From Sycon ciliatum (taxonomy: Eukaryota > Porifera > Calcarea > Leucosolenida > Sycettidae), in the NCBI RefSeq assembly GCF_964019385.1, contig NC_088650.1, positions 22,756,748-22,820,747 on the forward strand: 64,000 nt of DNA. Direction: 5' to 3'. Below are positions 56,863 through 64,000 of the stretch, piece by piece. A program made the translations under genes and the position numbers. Within the stretch, counting starts at the first letter, position 1. Every line of letters begins with the position of its first letter. The notes beneath the pieces were generated by a model. The model worked only from the letters and a program-made list of their open reading frames with translations. It did not search any database and was not told the origin of the DNA.

Positions 56863-59800
56863 TTATGCTGTCGCCTTGATCACCTGGAAGGACAGAGCAC
56901 ATGGCAATGACATAATTTTACTGTCACAAACAACCAAGGACCCATATAGCTATTCACATCAAACACTACAGTGCTCCGTCAATTAATTAATTATTTCCTG
57001 AGTCACCTGCTGTATGTACAATGCCACAGGCCCACAGTGCCAACAGGAATAATGATGGACACAGGGACAGTTGGGCAGAGCTACCCCCCCCCCCCCCCCC
57101 CCAGAGGTATGTCTGGATACGTACAATTATCTCAATAGTTTGACTTCACAACAGCGAGAATTCCCAGGTTGCCTAGAGTGCTCAACACCACAAGGATGGA
57201 GCAATACCACAAAGCTGTCCCCTTGGAAAAACGCGATTCCGCGGCCGCGGCAAATTTCGCAGAAGTTGCCATCATCCGCGGAAATCACGGAATCCACACT
57301 TTTGCCCGCGGAATCTGATTTTTTAGGGTAAATTACTAAAATTACTACTCAGAAGGCAGCAGAAAAACTACTTTGCGATCTGTTTGAGCACATTTCTCTC
57401 CAAGATTCTTCACTCTTATTCAGTTTGTGACTGCAAAGGATAGTATGAAAAGTGCTCCTTCATGCGACTATATTTGTAGTTGTCATATCCTCTACGAGGA
57501 GGGTGAAAAACTTGCAGAAAGTGCCGCAGATTTTTGATTTTACCGCAGAAAACCACCCTTTTCCCCGCGGAATTTGCTGCGGAATTTTGAATTCTTGGCC
57601 GCGTTTTTCCAAAGGGACAGACAAAGGCAGAAGAGCTGTCCGAGGATTGCCTTAGCTTTGCTATGTGCATGAAACACAGCGTTACAACAAGGACCTAGCC
57701 GGTTGTCTGTTCTTTTCTGCCTTTGTAGTTTGACTTCACATGCCTGGTGTACTCATCCAGCATAATATCATACTGCACACACCCGCAGTTGTTTAGCGTA
57801 CACAGACAGTGTGGTACATGACATTGATTGTACTGCGTCTAAAATCGGACAATCCAGGAAGCCAAGACACGAGTTACAGGACACTAGTAAACCGTGCTGC
57901 TGCCAACGGATGGTGACAATTTACCTTTGAGACATCTACACCAGTCAGTCGTTGCACAGTTTCTGGCAATAAATTGACAATGTCCAGCACTTCCTTGGTC
58001 ATCTTGGCAGCACCAATTTCACCATCGCCACCGGATATCATCACTACATGCTTGGCCTTGGCAAGCGGGGCAGACACTTCAGCAACCACCTTGGAACAAC
58101 AAACATGCACAAACAAAGAGGTGCACATGAGTATACTTGAAGTAAATTCATACATGCACACATACACAGCACACACACACACACACATGCACACACACGC
58201 ACACACACACAGTGACACACACACACACAGATGCAGATTGAGAACATGGTGCGTATGGCAGCGAGGAAGGAAACCAGCAAAGACTGGGCACGCAGCATAC
58301 CGACACAGTGCAATGCCAGGAGTTGTCCCACCCTGCAAGTCACATGACTCAACACAAACTTCATAGATACGGGCACAGGCCTTTCTCAGGTTCGGAATTC
58401 TTGTGCATCATAACTGGGCATGTTTCCGCGTTGAAGTGTAACAGCAGTATGCTGAGTCCCTAGCTTAGCTTATGCTGAATGGTTAGAGAGGAGAGAAAGC
58501 AGGGGCATCTGTTTGTAATTAACTAATGTGAAGGTTGAACGTAACGCCCCATACCAGTAAACCGGAGTTACTGTAGTAGACCAGATAGCCAGCCCCCACG
58601 TGAGCTACCAAACAAAGCTTCACTAGACCTGCACGGACAGTCATTACCTTGGGCAGGGTTTCCAGGACCATGTCCACCATGGCTGCATCCTGGTATTCTT
58701 TCCAGGCATCCGCCTTCTTGGCCATCTGCTCGGCTTCAGCGCTTGCCTTTGCTTCAATGGCAAAGGCTTCAGCTTCACCACGCACCTAGTTTTAGCAATG
58801 AGGACAGCAAAGAGAAACTTACTACTACTCACCACTCGAGCAACCCAGCAATCATTACTACACCAACAGATTATCAACAGCTACATGCAGTCAAAGCTGA
58901 TAATTAAAATTAAAATTTGTAGCGCACACGGGTGCCAGATACCAAACAAATACTGTAAAACATGTAATTTTTGGTGTATTAAAATTTCGGTGTCAGGGAC
59001 CTGCCAGGTTTCAGGTGTAATTTAGAATTAAGTGACCAGCATTCCCTGCACATACAGTGCATACTCTGGTGCCTTTTAGGTTTAATCTAAATTTAGGTGC
59101 TTGTTTTCTCTACCGAAATCACCGAAATTAAAGTTACACCGAAAATTACGTGTTTTACAGTACTAGAACTACAAGCAGCAGTGCTAAACACACTTGTACA
59201 GATCACAGTCATATGTTTCACGGTTCACGAGAGACTCGGCTAGACCCAGTGCCATCCGTAGGAACTCCTCGAGGATCAAGGCACACATGCACCTCCTAAG
59301 ACGATCAATAGGATTGCTTGAAAATCGCACGGAATTAGCAACAAAAGCAAACAAATTGTGCGTACATACCCGAATTGCTTCAGCTTCAGCTTCGGCCTCC
59401 AGGACAATGCGTTTCCTGCGGACAACAGGCAGAGGAGGCGTACACAGCCAAGCATTACCATCAAAAGAGATGGAGGTGAATGCTCATTCACATAAAAAAA
59501 AGCGATGAAAGCAGTGGGTATGCGTGTGCACGCACGAGTGCTCTTTGCAAGTGTGTGCGCGCGCGCGTGCGTGCATGTGTGCATGCGCAGCTCTGCATGA
59601 GTGCTCTAACTTGTGAGATTTAGCACTTCGTTATTATAGTATAGGGCTTTTTACAGTATACATGGCTGAGCATCATTGATGAGCAGTCCTTCATTTCCTG
59701 ATGTGCTGTGCAGTGATAGATGCCACAGGATAACACAACATGTATAACAATACAACACACGCCAAAAACACAGCAACATGTCTATGTCCACAGTGTGTAT

Positions 59801-62490
59801 ACCTCTCAGCCTCAGCCAGGGTTTGCATCTTGTATCGAGTAGCATCAGCAGGCTTCTTGACGCTGGCTTCTAATTCTCGCTGACGACGTTGAATTTCCTG
59901 CACAGCCACAAGAGTCCAACAACAAAATAGAACAGATATTGCACGTTGTTCCTCAACACGTCCAGCAATATTAGCCGTGCCTGGGAGTTGGGAGCTGCAC
60001 AAACAAAGTACCATGCATGCTTATTCCGTTTCCAGGTTGTGACCCCACCTGGGTTAGCTACAATACATGGGTGATTTATACAAATCATTCATCATCAACC
60101 TGACATTAGCAACAGTACGAATACTAGCACACAATGGAACGCGTGCTAAAAGACACCTGAGAAATACGGACACGTGAAAAGCAAGGAGACCTTTTGGTGG
60201 TTTCCACAAAGTACAGAGTCGCAGACGTGAAACCTCCACGGTAAGGACACCATAACGCATGTGACAAGGTTTGTTAGCCCCACTACTGTAATAGGTGTCC
60301 TGGTTTCTAAGGATGTGTTTACTCTACTACAAGTATGTACAGTCAGACCACCTCGCTTATCCGGTCCTCGCTTATCCGGTCCTCTTTTATCCGGATCCCT
60401 CGCCATCTGGAAGAAAATCGTTGGTTACCGATTTACAGCATATGCCATGCATACATACAGTATGTGTGTTCGATTATCCGGTTCCCTCGCCTATCCGGAT
60501 ATTTTTGTGGAAAACGGATCCGTGCGGTTATGCGAGGTCTGACTGTAGCTACAAGGTTGCATGCACACTGAAACGGGAAAACCTACCTGGTCTTGAACAC
60601 TGATGGCTTGTTGACGTTCAATAACCTTAACCTGCATCTTCTCTTCCTCAATTTGCTGACGGGTTTTGGCAGTCTAGGCACAACAGAATCACACACATCC
60701 CCGCATCTGTCAAGTATTCTTGGAAATATTCTCAATCAATCTTGAATAAAGCAAAACTGGAAAAGCTTGAGCAAATCAACCAGTTCATGAGATGTTGACA
60801 ATGGTTCTTGGACCATTTTCGCTTCTCTCTCGTCACTTTGACTTGATTTCATGGAGGAAACTTAAAATTCATTTACTTTTTCCCAATGTCACTAGCTCTT
60901 CATCTCCTAGCAACCACCACGAACAGTTCCCATGTGGCACAAATGAAGATTTTAATAAATGAAGTTACTAGCATGACATCTAGTTTCAGCTACTCTTCGC
61001 TCCAACCAACTGTCCCACTACAAGTCACGCACAAAGAGTAATAGAAGAGGCTTACTTGCAGCGAATGAGCTAGATCCGATTCAGCTTTCTTCGTATTCAC
61101 TTCCCTGTCGTAAGCTGCCTTCTTGAGATCAAAGTCGCGCTGGGCCCGTGCCACTTCAATGTCATTCTCAAACTGTGATGCCAGCTGTTGCTGTTCTGCA
61201 CGTGCTGACTGCATGCCAAAAGAACACGCACACACGCACGCACACACACAGAGTTTGTGAGTTACAAGTATGCGCACAGGCAGTATTGGGGACACAGCAG
61301 AGATTCAACCGAGTCAGGTGAAAAAGCTGGAATGCATTAACAATAATTGATCACCTGAGAAAATCTAGCAATTTTACTGTGCCATAAAAACACACCCACA
61401 CCTGCCCACCCACCCACACATGCGCACAAACGCCTGGACACACCCACACTCAGAACACAGGCTACACCAGCACTTCATTGTGCCAAATGTAACTCAGCCT
61501 CCATTTCTCCCCCCCCCCCCCCCCCCCCCCCCAGATATGGACTACTAGGCACAATTCATTCATCACGCACCTTTATACCAGAATCTCGAGCAGCACTAGC
61601 TTCACCAATCTGAGCATCACGCTTTACCTCTGCGGTACGTGCCTTACCCAGCGCACTTAAATATCCCTGTGAAAACAAGATAGTGCGTCAAACCAAAATA
61701 GAACCAGAGATTAGTGCAAACAAATAAGAGAATGGGTGCCAAACAATACGATGCTAAACAAAGTGCTACGTGTATATGTATATGGAATACAAGGATGAGT
61801 GTCCGAAGACTACACCACAAGAAACAATGGGCACTGATGATGATGGTGCAAAGCACATACCGAAGTCAAAATTGATCATGACTAAGGCAACAAGAACGCA
61901 ACATAACTACTTACAATATCATCGTGAACGTCCCTCATCGTGTAACTGATAATAGAAATGCCCATGTTGACAAAGTCAGCAGAGGCAGTCTGAATCCAAT
62001 GCAACAACAACAGCAACAGCAGCAGCAGCAAGAATAACAATGACAACATTCAACATCGGTGATGGCAGCAGAGAAAATCAATACTACATCTACCAGCACG
62101 GTATGGGAAAAAACTTTCAAAAAAGCTAAAAGTCAGGAAACTTAATAGGTAGCCGGTACGCCCCAAACAAATCCAATGCTGGTGTGTGCACTAGGGAGTC
62201 ACAGGGGTTTGCACACACCACACATATGTGTGCACGCACACACACCACGCACCACACACACCACATGCCACACATACACACACTCAGACTCACACACACG
62301 CACACTTCGACACACAGCTGCTCTCATGAGGAGGGGAACAAAGGTGTAGCATCACGGCAGAACATTCAGTCCCATGCCGCTGCAGATCCTGTTGCCTCTG
62401 ATATCTCTCGCCATACGCACAGCAGAACTTGAACTGGAGACACTCCTTCACTCACTCTCTCACACACACACACACACACACACGAACGCA

Positions 62491-62534
<44 letters not shown>

Positions 62535-62649
62535 ACATAAACATATCCTAGGAAGGGATAACAGTCAAGTATTTCCAAAAAAAGGAAAACAAGATTTTAT
62601 TCACCTCAAACACTTGATTGGAAAACTTTTGCCGATCTGAATATATTTC
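56863..62649 (-). CDS. FLOT1: Flotillin (FLOT1-like), last 10 coding exons, N-terminus missing
   Basis: Exons in order: 62649-62605, 61989-61915, 61666-61571, 61208-61056, 60673-60587, 59897-59803, 59415-59370, 58785-58648, 58089-57925, 56883-56863. Phases agree and give 306 residues; human flotillin-1 is 427 aa. The first visible exon is [15 protein letters not shown], in the late SPFH/PHB domain, followed by [17 protein letters not shown]. The flotillin coiled coil with EA-rich repeats follows ([20 protein letters not shown]), then [15 protein letters not shown] and the last exon VIKATA. The Asp/Asn-Met-Gly-Ile and HDD motifs favour FLOT1 over FLOT2. Flotillins scaffold membrane microdomains and endocytic sites on the cytoplasmic face. 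The first roughly 120 residues were not found in 62650-64000 and probably lie beyond the window. Confidence 0.87.
57216..57619. mobile_element. 404-bp MITE in the last flotillin intron
   Basis: Inverted ends TGTCCCCTTGGAAAAACGCG and its complement, with internal CCGCGG and GCCGCGGC palindromes and paired CGCAGAAxxTGCC blocks. A C run (57084-57102) lies just to its left. Confidence 0.65.
58953..59160. mobile_element. TA-flanked MITE, CTGTAAAA...TTTTACAG family, copy 2
   Basis: Ends CTGTAAAACATGTAATTTTT and AAAATTACGTGTTTTACAG are inverted and flanked by TA. The interior matches the relic at 23352-23504 in reverse orientation. It lies in flotillin intron sequence. Confidence 0.7.
60340..60545. 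mobile_element. Tigger/pogo-like MITE, copy 2
   Basis: Ends CAGTCAGACCACCTCGCTTA and GGTTATGCGAGGTCTGACTG, flanked by TA on both sides. It shares most of its interior with 25003-25196, including GAAAATCGTTGGTTACCGAT. Confidence 0.72.
62219..62532 (+). repeat. CA-rich microsatellite cluster in a flotillin intron
   Basis: CA/CACGCA repeats at 62219-62306 and 62461-62532, and a C run at 61509-61532 in the next intron. No gene content. Confidence 0.85.
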
Positions 62650-64000
62650 CTGGAGAAGACAAAAAAAAAGAGCAACAGAAAGGTAATTTAACACACCTAT
62701 CAGCTCTTGACCTCTTGCGATTGCTATAAAGAAGTCCTTCTTTAGAAGGGAGAGTGGCCGGAAGTGACAACTTCGGTTCTGGGCGCTAATGTCCACAAGG
62801 TCGGAAAGATCGGGCAGTATGTATCCCGTGTTGGCGGCACATCTTCATTACGTCAAGCAGCTTTCTCCGCACACTGCAGAAATCAAAAGCACTCTTCACC
62901 TACTGTTCAAAATTTTCGCACTGAAGTGAAGTAACAGTTTGTGCACTACAGACCACGGAGGGACTGGAACGAATCAGGCAATGACGGGGGTGCCGGCATG
63001 ATAAATAATCGCTTGGGGGTGCGCGAGTGCGGGGCATGATGCAGAGTGCAGCGCGCCCACTCATGATCTCAGGCGCACACTCTTGGCAGCGGCCTACACA
63101 TTCTGCACGTACTTCATCACCGTGCACCTGGTCTGGTGAGAGCTCATGGCCTGGCACAAGGGGCAAGTGGATGTGTCAAATAAACATTTACAAGGCATAA
63201 GTTAACACGTAGAACTGATGCTGAGTGGAATGAGCAGCACCGCAGGACCTAGTGAGATACAACATTCATTGGCCAGCATCACACTGCTCGATAGCATGCA
63301 CTCATGGTAGGACATCTCGAGCCCAATGATGAGGTATACGTCAGGGAGTCGTAAAATACCGGGAGGCGACACGAGATGCACAGCCGCGTCGGATGATTGA
63401 CTCAGCTCGGGCACGAGTGCTGAGGGAATATATAGAATCCCCATGAGGTCAAAGCGGCGCAGGTCATGCACAAAGAACGCGTTCGCTGTTTGGTCCCAAA
63501 AATCCAAAAAATAATCCTGCTCCCAAGGAATCGTCCGAGTGTCAGCAGTTGATTTGGTGATTCTAAGTTTGTGCCTTGACGGGGTAAAGGATGATGGAGC
63601 TTGACAGAGATGCCTGCCAAAGTGATGAGTCCACCGTGGAAGATGTAGATGACGCCACGTATCCACTTGGTGACCTGAGTTGTGGAGATGTTCAGCTGTG
63701 GACTACTGGTGAGATTCTCTCGTCTGCATTTTTTGGTCTCGTCTTGTCCTTGTGAACACGAATGTATAATCTGTAGCATACTAAGCGCCCCAAACTCACC
63801 CGAAAAATGGGAGTCTGCCCACGGTGCATTGTCTGTTCACTATGACATGTGACAGTGTTGAAACTGTGACAGGATATTATTTTATTCATGTCCTGAATAT
63901 TACGTGTGTACCTAGTATGTAAATTGTTGACATTATAATTATGTAAACCTCCGCCCTCAACCCTTGCTTTGCCTATGTGCAGATCCATGTAAGAGTGGCA
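62650..64000. other. right-hand stretch without an assigned gene
   Basis: Probably flotillin intron. The minus strand has overlapping frames at 63202-63666 (154 codons, including TIPWEQDYFLDFWDQTANAF) and 63402-63779 in another frame. Their translations look coding-like but match no family I recognise. No start, splice partner or transposon end is evident. Flotillin N-terminal motifs were searched for by eye and not seen. Confidence 0.35.

Overview
The window is animal nuclear DNA. It has spliced genes with GT-AG introns, single-copy metazoan nuclear genes (an NFRKB-type INO80 subunit, ARID2, BAG1, ecdysoneless, kanadaptin, flotillin), dense microsatellites and many non-autonomous DNA transposons. 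Protein divergence from vertebrate family members and the mix of intronless and intron-rich genes suggest an invertebrate, possibly an early-branching one such as a sponge. That placement is a guess. No rRNA, intact tRNA, CRISPR or bacterial operon structure was seen. All family assignments come from reading translations and recalling family motifs; no search was run.

Layout, left to right. (1) 1-5.6 kb: repeats, plus the 3' end of an unrecognised + strand gene (exons at 2320-2506 and 3428-3468), several MITEs and a tRNA-derived SINE. (2) 5610-10883, minus: an intronless ARID2/BAF200 gene (PBAF remodeller). (3) 11813-36996, plus: an NFRKB/INO80G gene rebuilt here as 24 coding exons whose phases all agree (about 982 aa). 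It is divergent from ARID2, and its introns hold most of the satellites and transposons. (4) 37-39.8 kb: 3' flanks and microsatellites. (5) 39820-47085, minus: BAG1, 7 exons, 198 aa. (6) 47637-49598, plus: intronless ecdysoneless (ECD), divergent from BAG1. (7) 51241-53673, minus: intronless kanadaptin (SLC4A1AP), convergent with ECD. (8) 54122-55908, plus: MRPL34, two exons, divergent from kanadaptin. (9) 56863-62649, minus: the last 10 coding exons of a flotillin-1-like gene whose N-terminal exons were not found and probably lie to the right of the window. (10) 62.7-64 kb: no assigned gene.

Functional logic. There are three head-to-head gene pairs: ARID2/NFRKB (two chromatin remodelling subunits), BAG1/ECD (two chaperone-linked factors, with a heat-shock-element-like array beside BAG1) and kanadaptin/MRPL34. 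The strongest single observation is a TA-flanked MITE that has inserted exactly into the 5' splice site after NFRKB coding exon 5. It turned a consensus GTATGT donor into GTACCG and rebuilt GTATGT at its far end. Other notable structures are a 1.18 kb homogeneous 18-bp satellite that is open in all six frames, MITEs nested in other repeats, and dinucleotide arrays lying against many splice sites.
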